A stretch of DNA of 64,000 nt from Gemmatirosa kalamazoonensis (GTDB lineage Bacteria; Gemmatimonadota; Gemmatimonadetes; Gemmatimonadales; Gemmatimonadaceae): the NCBI RefSeq assembly GCF_000522985.1, contig NZ_CP007128.1:3642220-3706219 (forward strand). The letters are read 5' to 3'. Shown here piece after piece: positions 46,473-55,911 of this stretch. The notes under the pieces are model-generated. The model saw only the letters and a list, made by a program, of their open reading frames with translations. It searched no databases and was not told the origin of the DNA. Positions within the stretch are counted from its first letter, which is position 1. Every line of letters starts with the position of its first letter. Both the position numbers and the translations under genes were made by a program.

Positions 46473-48880
46473 TGTCGCACCCCAGCACTCCCGCGGGTCA
46501 CGCCGGCGCGCCGCGCCGCGATCCGCTCGACGGTCTGAACCCGGCGCAGCGCGACGCCGTGCTGCACGTGGACGGTCCCGCGCTCGTCCTCGCCGGCGCC
46601 GGATCGGGGAAGACCCGCGTGCTCACGACGCGCATCGCGCGTCTCGTCGAGCACCACGGCGTCGACCCGTCGCAGATCCTCGCCGTGACGTTCACCAACA
46701 AGGCCGCCGGCGAGATGCGCGAGCGCATCGCGCGGCTGCTCGGCTACGCGCCGGTCGGCATGTGGGTCGGGACGTTCCACGCCATCGGCGCGCGGATGCT
46801 CCGCGCGCACGCGCACTCCGTCGGGCGCACGCCGAGCTTCACGATCTACGACGAGGACGACACGACCGGCGCGATCAAGCGGCTGCTGGAGCGGCACGGC
46901 GTGTCGCCGAAGGATACGTCGCCGAAGTCGGTCGCGTCGGCGATCTCGGACGCGAAGAACCAGCTCGTGCCGGCGAGCGAGTACGACGGCCTCGCGAAGG
47001 ATCCGTTCGCGAAGACGGTGTCGCTCGTGTTCAAGGATCTCGAGCCGGCGATGCGGCAGGCGAACGCGGTCAGCTTCGACGACCTGCTGATCCTCCCCGT
47101 GCAGATCCTCCGCGAGAACGCGCACGTGCTGGAGCAGTACCGCAAGCGGTTCCGCTACATCCTCGTCGACGAGTATCAGGACACGAACCGCGCGCAGTTC
47201 GAGTTCGTCAGGCTGCTCGGCGGCGAGAGCGGGAACGTGATGGTGGTCGGTGACGAGGATCAGAGCGTGTACGGGTGGCGAGGCGCGGACATCCGGAACA
47301 TTCTCGACTTCACGAAGACGTGGCCCGACGCGAAGGTCGTGCGGCTGGAGGAGAACTACCGCTCGACGCCTAACGTGCTCGAGTTGGCCAACGTCGTGAT
47401 CGTCGAGAACAAGGAGCGGCTCGGCAAGACGCTGCGCGCCACGCGCGCGCCCGGCGAGCGCGTGTCGCTCGTCGGCGCCCTCGACGATCGCGACGAGGCC
47501 GACTACGTCATCGAGGAGATCTCCACACGCCGCGCGACCGAGCACCGCCTCCTGCGCGACTTCGCGATCCTCTATCGCACGAACGCACAGAGCCGCTCGC
47601 TCGAGGAAGCGTTGCGCAAGCGCGGGTTCCCGTACCGGCTCGTCGGGGCGGTGCGGTTCTACGATCGGCGGGAGATCCGCGACCTCATGGCGTACCTCAA
47701 GCTCGTCGCGAACCCGGCGGACAACGAGGCGTTCCGACGCGTGGTCAACGTGCCGAAGCGCGGCATCGGCGACACGTCGGTCGACATGCTCGCCGGCATC
47801 GCGGAGCGCGAGCGCGTGCCGCTGCTCGAGGCCGCGCGCCGGCCCGACGTCGTGTCGTCGCTGCGCCCCGCGGCCCGCACGGCGCTCGCCGAGTTCATCG
47901 CGCTCGTGGACCGGCTGCGCGCCTCGGCGGCCGAGGCGAGCGTCGACGAGCTGCTGCGCGACCTCGTGGCCGCGCTGAAGTACGGCGACCACCTGAAGGC
48001 CGAGGGGCCGGACTGGAAGGACCGCGAGCTGAACGTGCAGTCGCTCATCGACGGCGCCGCCGAGACGGTCGCCGACGAGGGTGGGGAGGTGGGACTGACG
48101 CCGTTGGACCACTTCCTCCAGAAGGCCACGCTCGTCGCCGGCGTCGATGCGCTCGACGCGAACGCCGACGCCGTGACGCTCATGACGATGCACAACGCGA
48201 AGGGGCTCGAGTTCCCCGTCGTGTTCATCACGGGGCTCGAGGACGGCCTGTTCCCGCTCGCGCGCGCGTACGACGAGCCCGCCCAGCTCGAGGAGGAGCG
48301 GCGGCTGTTCTACGTCGGCATCACCCGCGCCGAGGAGAAGCTCGTGCTCACGCACGCCGAGCAGCGGCTGCGCAACGGCGAGCGGATGCAGTCGCGCCCA
48401 TCCGGCTTCCTCGACGGCATCCCCGACGGCCTCGTCGAGCGGCGCATGACGATGAAGGCGCGCAGCTCGGGCCGCGCGTTCCTCTCCGACTTCGGCGGTG
48501 GGCGGCGCGGCGGCGGACGTGACGCGGGCTCGCGGTGGGGCGGCGGGCGTCGAGAGCGCGCGTGGGACGACACCGACGAGCAGACGTCGTCGTGGACCGA
48601 TCGCGCCGCCTCGCGTCGCCCCGGCGCGCCGGTGTCGTTCCCCGCAGGCGGCGCGCGGCGTTCCACCCCGGCCACGCCCGACCCGTCCGAGGAATCGCAG
48701 GACGCCGCGATGCTCGTGCCGGGCGCGCGCGTTAGGCACCGCAAGTTCGGCGCGGGTACCATCGCCGAGATCTCCGGCGCCGGGCGCGACGCGAAGGTGC
48801 GCATCGACTTCGACGACGAGACGATCGGTCGCAAGACGCTCGTCGTCGCCCAGGCGAACCTCGAACGGGAGTGGGACTGA
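46472..48880 (+). CDS. pcrA: UvrD/PcrA/Rep-type DNA helicase
   Basis: An 802-residue SF1A helicase. Walker A AGAGSGKT is at 41-48, followed by TFTNKAAGEMRERI (motif Ia), LVDEYQDTN (II), GDEDQSVYGWRGAD (III), VRLEENYRST (IV), TMHNAKGLEFPVVF (V) and VGITRAEEKL (VI). A Gly/Arg-rich linker and a C-terminal Tudor-like module (VRHRKFGAGTIAEISG) complete the PcrA layout. It unwinds DNA in excision and mismatch repair and removes RecA. The name PcrA/UvrD cannot be fixed from sequence alone. It overlaps the last base of the kinase stop. Confidence 0.96.
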   Translation: MSHPSTPAGHAGAPRRDPLDGLNPAQRDAVLHVDGPALVLAGAGSGKTRVLTTRIARLVEHHGVDPSQILAVTFTNKAAGEMRERIARLLGYAPVGMWVGTFHAIGARMLRAHAHSVGRTPSFTIYDEDDTTGAIKRLLERHGVSPKDTSPKSVASAISDAKNQLVPASEYDGLAKDPFAKTVSLVFKDLEPAMRQANAVSFDDLLILPVQILRENAHVLEQYRKRFRYILVDEYQDTNRAQFEFVRLLGGESGNVMVVGDEDQSVYGWRGADIRNILDFTKTWPDAKVVRLEENYRSTPNVLELANVVIVENKERLGKTLRATRAPGERVSLVGALDDRDEADYVIEEISTRRATEHRLLRDFAILYRTNAQSRSLEEALRKRGFPYRLVGAVRFYDRREIRDLMAYLKLVANPADNEAFRRVVNVPKRGIGDTSVDMLAGIAERERVPLLEAARRPDVVSSLRPAARTALAEFIALVDRLRASAAEASVDELLRDLVAALKYGDHLKAEGPDWKDRELNVQSLIDGAAETVADEGGEVGLTPLDHFLQKATLVAGVDALDANADAVTLMTMHNAKGLEFPVVFITGLEDGLFPLARAYDEPAQLEEERRLFYVGITRAEEKLVLTHAEQRLRNGERMQSRPSGFLDGIPDGLVERRMTMKARSSGRAFLSDFGGGRRGGGRDAGSRWGGGRRERAWDDTDEQTSSWTDRAASRRPGAPVSFPAGGARRSTPATPDPSEESQDAAMLVPGARVRHRKFGAGTIAEISGAGRDAKVRIDFDDETIGRKTLVVAQANLEREWD

Positions 48881-48881
48881 C

Positions 48882-49220
48882 GTGAGCGTCTCCGAGCAGG
48901 ACCTCCGCCACATCGCGTCGCTCGCGCGCCTCGGCCTCGCGCCCGAGCGCGTCCCGGCGCTGCTCGCGGAGCTGAACGGCATCCTCGCGCACATGGAGGT
49001 GCTCTCCGGCGTCGACACGAGCGACGTCGATCCGGTGCTCGGCGTCGGTGCCGGCGGCATGCGGCTGCGCGCGGACGAAGGTGAGCCCTACCCGCTCGCG
49101 CGTGGCCGCGACGAGTTCGCGCCCGATCCGCGCGACGGGTTCTTCCTCGTGCCGCGCCTCGCGACGCACGTCGACGTCGGGCAGACGGAAGCGGAGGCGG
49201 TGGTGGAGGACGAGGCGTGA
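48882..49220 (+). CDS. gatC: Glu-tRNA(Gln)/Asp-tRNA(Asn) amidotransferase subunit C
   Basis: A 112-residue GatC: SEQDLRHIASLARLGLAPER, ELNGILAHMEVLSGVDTSDVDP and LRADEGEPYPLARGRDEFAPDPRDGFFLVP. It stabilises the GatAB complex that amidates mischarged tRNA. The GTG at 48882 starts one base after the pcrA stop; the frame is open upstream, but the GatC fold starts here. Its stop overlaps gatA by four bases (GTGA). Confidence 0.95.
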   Translation: MSVSEQDLRHIASLARLGLAPERVPALLAELNGILAHMEVLSGVDTSDVDPVLGVGAGGMRLRADEGEPYPLARGRDEFAPDPRDGFFLVPRLATHVDVGQTEAEAVVEDEA

Positions 49221-50698
49221 CCAACGCGGATCTCCTGGCGACGCCGATCGCGCAGCTCGCGACGCTCGTGTCCACCGGTCGCGTGGCGGCGGCGGACGTC
49301 GTGCGCGCGAGCATTGCGCGCGCGAGCGAGGCGCAGCTCGGTCGCGACGGTCTGAACGCGGTGCTCTGGTCGGACGACGACGCGGCCGTCGCCGACGCGG
49401 ACGCGCTCGACGCCGCACGCGGCGACGGGTCGGACGTGACGCCGCGTCGTCTCGCCGGCGTGCCGGTGATGGTGAAGGACAACATCGCCACGGTCGATCT
49501 GCCGACGACGTGCGGCTCGCGGATCCTCGAGGGGTACGTGAGCCCGTACGAGGCGACGGTCGTGACGCGACTGCGCGAGGCGGGCGCCGTCGTCGTCGGC
49601 AAGACGAACATGGACGAGTTCGGGATGGGCTCCTCCACCGAGCACAGCGCGTACGGACCGGCGCGCAACCCGCTCGATCCGTCGCGCGTGCCGGGCGGCT
49701 CGTCGGGCGGGTCGGCGGCCGCGGTCGCGGCGGGGGCGGTGCGCATCGCGTTGGGCTCGGAGACCGGCGGTTCCGTTAGGCAGCCGGCGGCGTTCTGCGG
49801 CGTCGTCGGCGTGAAGCCGACGTACGGCCGCGTGAGCCGGAGCGGGCTGGTGGCGTTCGCGTCGTCGCTCGACCAGGTCGGCGTGTTCGGGCGCACGGTG
49901 GACGACGCAGCGCTCGCGCTCGAGGTGGTCGCCGGCCTCGATCCGCTCGACGCCACGAGCACCGACACGCCAGTGCCGTCGTACCGCGGTGGCGGCGCGC
50001 GCGTCTCCGACGGTCTGCCGCTGCGCGACGTGCGCATCGGGCTGCCGAAGGAGTATTTCCCCGACACGCTCGACGCGCGCCTGAAGGAGCGCATCGACCA
50101 CGCGGTGGAGCTCCTGAAGATCGCCGGCGCGCGCGTGGAGTCGGTGTCGCTGCCGCACACGTCGCTCGCGATCCCCGTGTACTACGTCCTCGCACCGGCC
50201 GAAGCGTCGAGCAATCTCGCGCGCTACGATGGCGTGCGGTTCGGTCGGCGCGTGGCGAGCGACGGGCTGCGCGACATGTACGAGCGCACGCGCTCGGAGG
50301 GCTTCGGCGCCGAGGTCACGCGCCGCATCCTCATCGGCACGTACGTGCTCTCGGCGGGCTACTACGACGCGTACTACCGCCGCGCGCAGGAGGTGCGCGC
50401 GCTCATCGCGCGCGACTTCTCGCAGGTGTTCGACACGGTGGACCTGCTGCTCACGCCCACGACACCGACGCCGGCGTTCCGGCTCGGCGCGGTGACCGAT
50501 CCGTACGAGATGTACCTCAACGACGTCTTCACGGTGACGGCGAACCTCGCGGGCGTGCCGGCGATGAGCGTGCCCGCGGGTCGCGTGGACGGGATGCCCG
50601 TCGGCGCGCAGCTCATCGCGCCGCACTTCGGTGAGGCGCTGATGTTCCGTGCCGCGTACGCGCTCGAGCGCGCGATGCATGCGGAGAGCATGCGATGA
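49217..50698 (+). CDS. gatA: Glu-tRNA(Gln)/Asp-tRNA(Asn) amidotransferase subunit A
   Basis: A 493-residue amidase-signature enzyme that frees ammonia from glutamine or asparagine for tRNA amidation. The Ser-cisSer-Lys triad is visible as K87 in VMVKDNI, S162 in GGSSGGS and S186 in GSETGGSVRQPAAFCG. Its presence implies that this organism forms Gln-tRNA, Asn-tRNA, or both by transamidation. A GTTAGGC motif encodes Val-Arg at the VRQ after S186. It overlaps gatB by four bases (ATGA). Confidence 0.97.
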   Translation: MTNADLLATPIAQLATLVSTGRVAAADVVRASIARASEAQLGRDGLNAVLWSDDDAAVADADALDAARGDGSDVTPRRLAGVPVMVKDNIATVDLPTTCGSRILEGYVSPYEATVVTRLREAGAVVVGKTNMDEFGMGSSTEHSAYGPARNPLDPSRVPGGSSGGSAAAVAAGAVRIALGSETGGSVRQPAAFCGVVGVKPTYGRVSRSGLVAFASSLDQVGVFGRTVDDAALALEVVAGLDPLDATSTDTPVPSYRGGGARVSDGLPLRDVRIGLPKEYFPDTLDARLKERIDHAVELLKIAGARVESVSLPHTSLAIPVYYVLAPAEASSNLARYDGVRFGRRVASDGLRDMYERTRSEGFGAEVTRRILIGTYVLSAGYYDAYYRRAQEVRALIARDFSQVFDTVDLLLTPTTPTPAFRLGAVTDPYEMYLNDVFTVTANLAGVPAMSVPAGRVDGMPVGAQLIAPHFGEALMFRAAYALERAMHAESMR

Positions 50699-52173
50699 CC
50701 GCGACCGCGCCGAGCAGGTCCGCATCGTGGGCCGAGACGTACGAGATGGTCGTCGGCCTCGAGGTGCACGTGCAGCTCGCCACGCGCACGAAGATCTTCT
50801 GCAACTGCTCCACGAACTTCGGCGCCGAGCCGAACGCGAACACGTGCCCCGTGTGCCTCGGCCTTCCGGGTACGCTGCCGGTGCTGAACTACGAGGCCGT
50901 GGTGCTCGCGACGCGCGCCGCGCTCGCGCTGGGCTGCGACGTGCACGAGATCTCGGTGTTCGCGCGCAAGAACTACTTCTACCCGGATCTGCCGAAGGGC
51001 TACCAGATCACGCAGTACGACCGGCCGCTGGCCACCGGCGGCAAGGTGCAGATCGGGGAGACGCCCGACGGCGCGCCGCTGAACGTCGGCGTGCACCGCG
51101 TGCACATGGAGGAGGATGCCGGCAAGTCGCTGCACGACCGCTTCCCCGGCGGGACCGCCATCGACCTGAATCGCACCGGCGTGCCGCTCATCGAGATCGT
51201 GAGCGAGCCGGACATGCGCTCGTCCGCGGAAGCGGGCGCGTACCTGCGATCGCTGAAGCAGATCATCGAGTACGTCGGCGCGAGCGACGCGAACATGGAG
51301 GAGGGCTCGCTGCGCGTGGACGCGAACATCAGCGTTCGGCGGCGGGGCGACACGGGGCTCGGCACGAAGACCGAGATCAAGAACATGAACTCCTTCGCCG
51401 GCGTCGAGCGCGCGCTGGAGGCGGAGTTCGTGCGGCAGTGCGCTCTGATCGCGTCGGGCGGCGCCGTCGAGCAGCAGACGATGCTGTGGGACGACAAGCG
51501 CGGCGAGACGCGTCCGGCGCGCAGCAAGGAAGGGAGCCACGACTATCGCTACTTCCCGGAGCCGGATCTCCCGCCGCTGATTCTCACGCGCGAGTGGATC
51601 GAGGCGCGCCGCGACGAGCTCCCCGAGCTGCCCGCCGCGCACCGCGAGCGGCTGAAGGAGGCCTACGGCCTCGGCCCCGCGGAGGTCGGCGTGCTCGCCG
51701 CCGACCGCGGCGTCTCGACGTACTTCGAGAGCGTGGCGCGCATCCACGGCGACGCGAAGACGGCGGCGCACTGGGTGATGCGCGACGTGCTGAAGGTGCT
51801 GAACGAGACGGGGCACACCATCGAGGAGTTCCAGCTCCAGGTGCGCCCCGCCGACCTCGCCGCGTTGCTCGACATGATCCGCGACGACGTCGTGAGCCAC
51901 TCCGCCGGCGCGCAGATCTTCGTGCTGATGGTCCGCACCGGCGTGGAGCCGCAGAAGATCGCCGAGCGCGAGGGGCTGCTGAAGGTCACCGACGATGCGA
52001 AGCTGCGGGCGTGGGTCGACGAGGTGTTCGCCGAGCACCCCGCGGAGGCCGAGCGCTTCGCCGGCGGCGATCGCAAGCTCCAGGGGCCGCTCGTCGGCTT
52101 CGTGATGAAGAAGTCCGGCGGCAGCGCGGACCCGAAGCGCGTGAACGCCCTGCTCGCCGAACGCGTGCGCTAG
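50695..52173 (+). CDS. gatB: Glu-tRNA(Gln)/Asp-tRNA(Asn) amidotransferase subunit B
   Basis: A 492-residue GatB that activates the mischarged aminoacyl-tRNA. The N-terminal cradle VGLEVHVQLATRTKIFCNC, the zinc-ligand region CVCLGLPGTLPVLN and KNYFYPDLPKGYQITQYD, plus a C-terminal YqeY-like helical domain, are standard. The ATG at 50695 overlaps the gatA stop. Its TAG stop overlaps the TAG of the convergent phospholipase gene in the palindrome CTAG. Confidence 0.97.
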   Translation: MTATAPSRSASWAETYEMVVGLEVHVQLATRTKIFCNCSTNFGAEPNANTCPVCLGLPGTLPVLNYEAVVLATRAALALGCDVHEISVFARKNYFYPDLPKGYQITQYDRPLATGGKVQIGETPDGAPLNVGVHRVHMEEDAGKSLHDRFPGGTAIDLNRTGVPLIEIVSEPDMRSSAEAGAYLRSLKQIIEYVGASDANMEEGSLRVDANISVRRRGDTGLGTKTEIKNMNSFAGVERALEAEFVRQCALIASGGAVEQQTMLWDDKRGETRPARSKEGSHDYRYFPEPDLPPLILTREWIEARRDELPELPAAHRERLKEAYGLGPAEVGVLAADRGVSTYFESVARIHGDAKTAAHWVMRDVLKVLNETGHTIEEFQLQVRPADLAALLDMIRDDVVSHSAGAQIFVLMVRTGVEPQKIAEREGLLKVTDDAKLRAWVDEVFAEHPAEAERFAGGDRKLQGPLVGFVMKKSGGSADPKRVNALLAERVR

Positions 52174-53150
52174 TTGCCGTTAGGCGACTCGGCCGGCACG
52201 CGCGACCGGAGGAACAGCGGCATCGACAGCTCGGCGGCGAAGCGCAGCGACGAGGCGGGGAGGCCGAAGCGGCGCTCCGCCTCGTCGCGCACCAGCGTGC
52301 TGCCACCGCGTCGCAGCGCGGCGCGGCGCACGCGCTTCGCCGTCGTCAGCGGCTCGTCGCCGCTCGGGTCGAGGCGGTACGGCTCCGAGCGCTCGCCACG
52401 CCGCAGCCAGTCGATCACGAAGTCGAACGAGCGCATGAGATGCTGCTCGACCTCGGCATCGGTGAGGTCCCAGCGGCTGTTCTCCGTCATCAGCGAGAAG
52501 ATCCGCTGCCACGACTCGCTGTCGGCCACGTGCACCATCCCGCGGAAGATCCGACGGTTCGTCGATGTGCTGAAAATCGTCGGGCTCAGGATGCGGTCGA
52601 GATGATCGTCCGAGCGCGCGTGGTCCAGCATGATCAGCTCCCGCGCGCGTCGGCTGCACCGGTCGCCGAGGTGCGTCTCGAACCGGCTCTCCCAGTAGCT
52701 GTGGCCTAACGACGCCGTGCTGGCGGTCACCGCGAGCTGCCGCGGCACGAAGTAGTTGTGCGCGACGGCGTCCGCGGCGAGGTGTGCCTGATACCCGAGC
52801 GCGAACGCGCGCAACGGCTCGTCGTCGGCCTGCTCCGCGATCTCCTGTCCGACGTTCCACGAGTGGCAGTGGCGTCCCGTCGGCACGTACTTCTTCGCGA
52901 TGCTCGTGTCGGCGGCGATCGATCCGTACAGGAAGTCGTACGGGAACGCGCGCAGCAGATCCGCGATCGCCTGCGGCACGAGGTCGAGCGAGCGGAGCAC
53001 CGCCTCGCCGAGGAAGACGTGCGTGCCGGGCGTCCACGCGTGCGCGGTGCTCGGGAGCAGTGCCACCAGCACGCACGCCGCGACGACGCACCCGAGCGCG
53101 CCGCCGAGGATCGCGACCGCCGGCGGCAGCCGGCGGTCGCGCGGCGTCAC
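52170..53150 (-). CDS. Zinc-dependent phospholipase C-like protein
   Basis: A 326-residue secreted or membrane-anchored protein. A hydrophobic N-terminal segment (AVAILGGALGCVVAACVLVALL) is followed by HAWTPGTH, the Trp-and-His start typical of zinc-dependent phospholipase C / S1-P1 nuclease folds. Further probable zinc ligands are in GRHCHSWN and LAADAVAHNYFVP. Length and pattern match this group, but substrate is unproven. The GTG at 53150 overlaps the upstream gene stop, so it is read after the 53147-54423 gene. TTA in SLGHS is a GTTAGGC motif. Confidence 0.75.
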   Translation of the reverse strand: MTPRDRRLPPAVAILGGALGCVVAACVLVALLPSTAHAWTPGTHVFLGEAVLRSLDLVPQAIADLLRAFPYDFLYGSIAADTSIAKKYVPTGRHCHSWNVGQEIAEQADDEPLRAFALGYQAHLAADAVAHNYFVPRQLAVTASTASLGHSYWESRFETHLGDRCSRRARELIMLDHARSDDHLDRILSPTIFSTSTNRRIFRGMVHVADSESWQRIFSLMTENSRWDLTDAEVEQHLMRSFDFVIDWLRRGERSEPYRLDPSGDEPLTTAKRVRRAALRRGGSTLVRDEAERRFGLPASSLRFAAELSMPLFLRSRVPAESPNGN

Positions 53151-54423
53151 CGCCAGAAGGCCAGCCGGCGACGCCGGCGGCGCGCGGCCTTGCGAAGCTG
53201 CCGCACCTCGCGCTGCAGCGCGCTCTCGAACGAGTCGCGCGCTCGCTCGGCGAAGTGGCCGACCGCGTCGCGCGCGTCGCCGAGCGCCTCGCCCGCCGCG
53301 GAGCCCGCGGCCGACGCAGCCTTGCGGCCGCTGCGGACGCCGCGCTTCACCCGCTTGCGCGCGGAGCGCATCACCACGCTCATCGCGTCCCCTTCGAACG
53401 CGCGGCTGGCCAGCAGCCCGAGCCCCGCGCCGATCGCCGCACCGATCAACGCCGCGCCGAGCAGCGCGTTCGTGTCGTCGTCGCTCGCCGTACCGGTCGC
53501 GTTCGACTCGCGCGGCTCGTTACGCGTCGTCTCCTCGCCTCGGGCGGACGCGCGGCCGCTCCGGCCGCGACTCCCCCCCGCTTGCTGGCTCCGCTCTCCA
53601 TGCTCGGGTTCCTCCTCGTACAGGCCCTCGGTCTCGGCCGAGATGTCGTCCTCGAACACCGGCTCCTCCACCTCGTCGTCGACGATCTCGTCGAACGCGC
53701 CGAACGTCGCCGGTCCGGCCGGCTCGTTCGGCGATCCGACCGTCGGCGTTCCGGACGGCGGCGTGTACCGCACGTCCACCGCGGCGAGGTCGCGCGCCAC
53801 GTCGTCGAGCTCCGCGTCGCCGCGCGCGCGCGCGCACGTGCGACCTCGGTCTGCACCGGCGACTCCAGCGCCGCCCGCTTCACGTCGCGCAGCGTGAGCT
53901 GCAGCGCGTCGCGCAGCGTCTCCATCCCGGTCCGCACGCCCCGCATCGTCGACGCGGTCGACACGAACGCGCCCTCGGTCTCGTCCTGCACGACGGCGAG
54001 CAGCGCATCGAAGTCTCGCGCTCGCGACTCGGCGTTGCGGATGGCTTCCTGCAGGCGCGTGTTCGCGTCGGTGAGCGTCGCGCTCGCGCGCTGCACGTCG
54101 GCGCGCAGGGCCGTCGTCACGTAGTCGATGTTCTCCGCGATGCGGCTCGCGTGGTGCGTGATCGGGTTCACGTCCGCATACACGCGGTCGAGCAGATCGC
54201 TGATCTTCTGATAGCTCTTCCGGAAGTTCCACGCGGCGGGCACGACCGCGACCGTGAGCACGAGAATCGCAAGCGTCATCGCGGCCCGCAGGTACTGACC
54301 GACCTGGTCGAACCAGCCGATCGGCACCGGGGCCTGCTTCGTCACGATCGTGTCCGGCAGCGTCGCGACCTGCGCCAGTAGCCAGGCGCCCACATGGGCG
54401 AGCGTCGCGTCGGGAGAGATCAT
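53147..54423 (-). CDS. DUF948/YtxH-like membrane protein, apparently frameshifted
   Basis: The N-terminal frame (from the ATG at 54423) gives a helix (AAMTLAILVLTVAVVPAAWNF) then a long coiled coil in DUF948 style (ISDLLDRVYADVNPITHHASRIAENIDYV) up to VQTEVARAR. After a (CG)6 tract at 53821-53832 that frame becomes Arg/Ser-rich nonsense. The sensible continuation is in another frame: GDAELDDVARDLAAVDVRY, an acidic part, a YtxH-like Gly-rich helix (ALLGAALIGAAIGAGLGLLAS) and a basic C-terminus. Deleting one CG unit joins them into ~425 residues. Either a sequencing error or a true slip mutation. It is coupled to the phospholipase gene. Confidence 0.7.
53821..53832. repeat. (CG)6 dinucleotide tract at the frameshift
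   Basis: Six CG units inside the coding region above. One unit more or fewer switches the reading frame by two bases; five units would restore one long frame. Confidence 0.8.
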
Positions 54424-54603
54424 GAGGCGCGGGAGTCGGTGGAGCACGCGGGTGCGGCCCGGACGCGTGCAAACCAGGGGCCAGGCCCAACCGTGGCGGC
54501 CACGAGCACGCGGCGCACGGTACAGCCGAGCGCCGTCGCCGGCTATCTATCTCGGGCTCTGTAGAGGTGTCAAGAAACGAACGTGGGTCGCCCATCAGCC
54601 ACA

Positions 54604-55911
54604 ATGCCAGCCAGTCACGCCGTGCAGTTCGTCGTCGAGGGAGGGCGCAAGCTCTCCGGCTCGATCCGTCCCTCGGGGAACAAGAACGCCGCGCTGCCCA
54701 TCGTCGCCGGCGCGCTCCTCACCGACCAGCCGGTCGTGCTCGAGAACGTCCCGCGCATCCGGGACATCGAGACGTTGGTCGAGCTCGTCCGGTCGCTCGG
54801 CGTGTCGATCGACTGGGACGGGCGCAACACGCTGCGGATCCACGCGAAGCAGGTCGTGCCCGCGGAGCTCGATCGCGACCTGTCGCGCAAGATCCGCGGC
54901 TCGATCCTGCTCGCCGGACCGCTGCTCGGCCGCGCGGGCCGCATCGTGCTCCCGCCACCGGGCGGCGACGTGATCGGACGGCGTCGACTCGATACCCACT
55001 TCCTCGCGCTCGAGCAGCTCGGCGCGAAGTTCTCGCTCTCCGACGTGTTCGAGATCGAGGCGTCCGAGCTGCGCGGCGCGGAGGTGTTCCTCGACGAGCC
55101 GAGCGTCACCGGCACCGAGAACGCGCTCATGGCCGCGGTGATGGCGAAGGGCACGACCGTGCTGCGCAACGCCGCGAGCGAGCCGCACGTGCAGGACCTC
55201 GCGCGCTTCCTGATGTCGATGGGCGCCCGCATCGACGGCATCGGGTCGAACCAGATGACCGTGTACGGCGGCCAGCCGCTGCACGGCACGACGCACCGCA
55301 TCGGGCCCGATCACATCGAGGTCGGCTCGTTCATTGGCCTCGCCGCCGTCACGCAGTCGCATCTGCGCATCGAGAGCGCGGGCGTCGAGCACCTGAAGTC
55401 GACGCTGATGGGTTTCGAGCGGCTCGGCATCGAGTGCGAGGTCGACGGCGACGATCTCGTGATCCCCGAGCGACAGTCGCGGAAGATCCAGTCGGACCTC
55501 GGCGGCCACATCCCCACGATCAGCGATCAGCCGTGGCCCGCGTTCCCGGCCGACGTCATGTCCATCGCCATCGTCACGGCCACGCAGTGCGACGGCATCG
55601 TGATGATGCACGAGAAGATGTTCGAGTCGCGCATGTTCTTCGTCGACAAGCTGATTGGCATGGGCGCGCGGATCGTGCTCTGCGATCCGCACCGCGCGCT
55701 CGTCGCCGGGCCGTCGAAGCTGCGCGCGTCGGTGCTCGAGTCGCCCGACATCCGCGCCGGCATGGCGATGCTGCTGGCCGCGCTGTGCGCCGAGGGAACG
55801 AGCGTCATCAACAACGTCTCGCAGATCGAGCGCGGCTACGAGCGCATCGACGAGCGGCTCAAGGCGCTCGGCGCGAGCATCGAGCGCGTCGACGAGCGGC
55901 GCCACGGGTGA
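54604..55911 (+). CDS. murA: UDP-N-acetylglucosamine 1-carboxyvinyltransferase, Cys-to-Asp type
   Basis: A 435-residue enzyme that adds enolpyruvate to UDP-GlcNAc at the first committed step of peptidoglycan synthesis. It starts VVEGGRKLSGSIRPSGNKNA with catalytic Lys27, and PGG-D122-VIGRRRLDTHF, where most bacteria have Cys, carries Asp. The family fold is otherwise complete (ALMAAVMAKGTTVLRNAASEP; HIPTISDQPWPAFPAD). Cys-to-Asp MurA enzymes in Mycobacterium and Chlamydia are active but not alkylated by fosfomycin. The ATG at 54604 is chosen over 54583. Its stop overlaps the pgeF GTG. Confidence 0.97.
   Translation: MPASHAVQFVVEGGRKLSGSIRPSGNKNAALPIVAGALLTDQPVVLENVPRIRDIETLVELVRSLGVSIDWDGRNTLRIHAKQVVPAELDRDLSRKIRGSILLAGPLLGRAGRIVLPPPGGDVIGRRRLDTHFLALEQLGAKFSLSDVFEIEASELRGAEVFLDEPSVTGTENALMAAVMAKGTTVLRNAASEPHVQDLARFLMSMGARIDGIGSNQMTVYGGQPLHGTTHRIGPDHIEVGSFIGLAAVTQSHLRIESAGVEHLKSTLMGFERLGIECEVDGDDLVIPERQSRKIQSDLGGHIPTISDQPWPAFPADVMSIAIVTATQCDGIVMMHEKMFESRMFFVDKLIGMGARIVLCDPHRALVAGPSKLRASVLESPDIRAGMAMLLAALCAEGTSVINNVSQIERGYERIDERLKALGASIERVDERRHG

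Noticed and set aside
54961-54990. MurA pseudogene because the catalytic Cys is absent
   Set aside because: Asp at this position is a known functional variant and the rest of the enzyme is intact.
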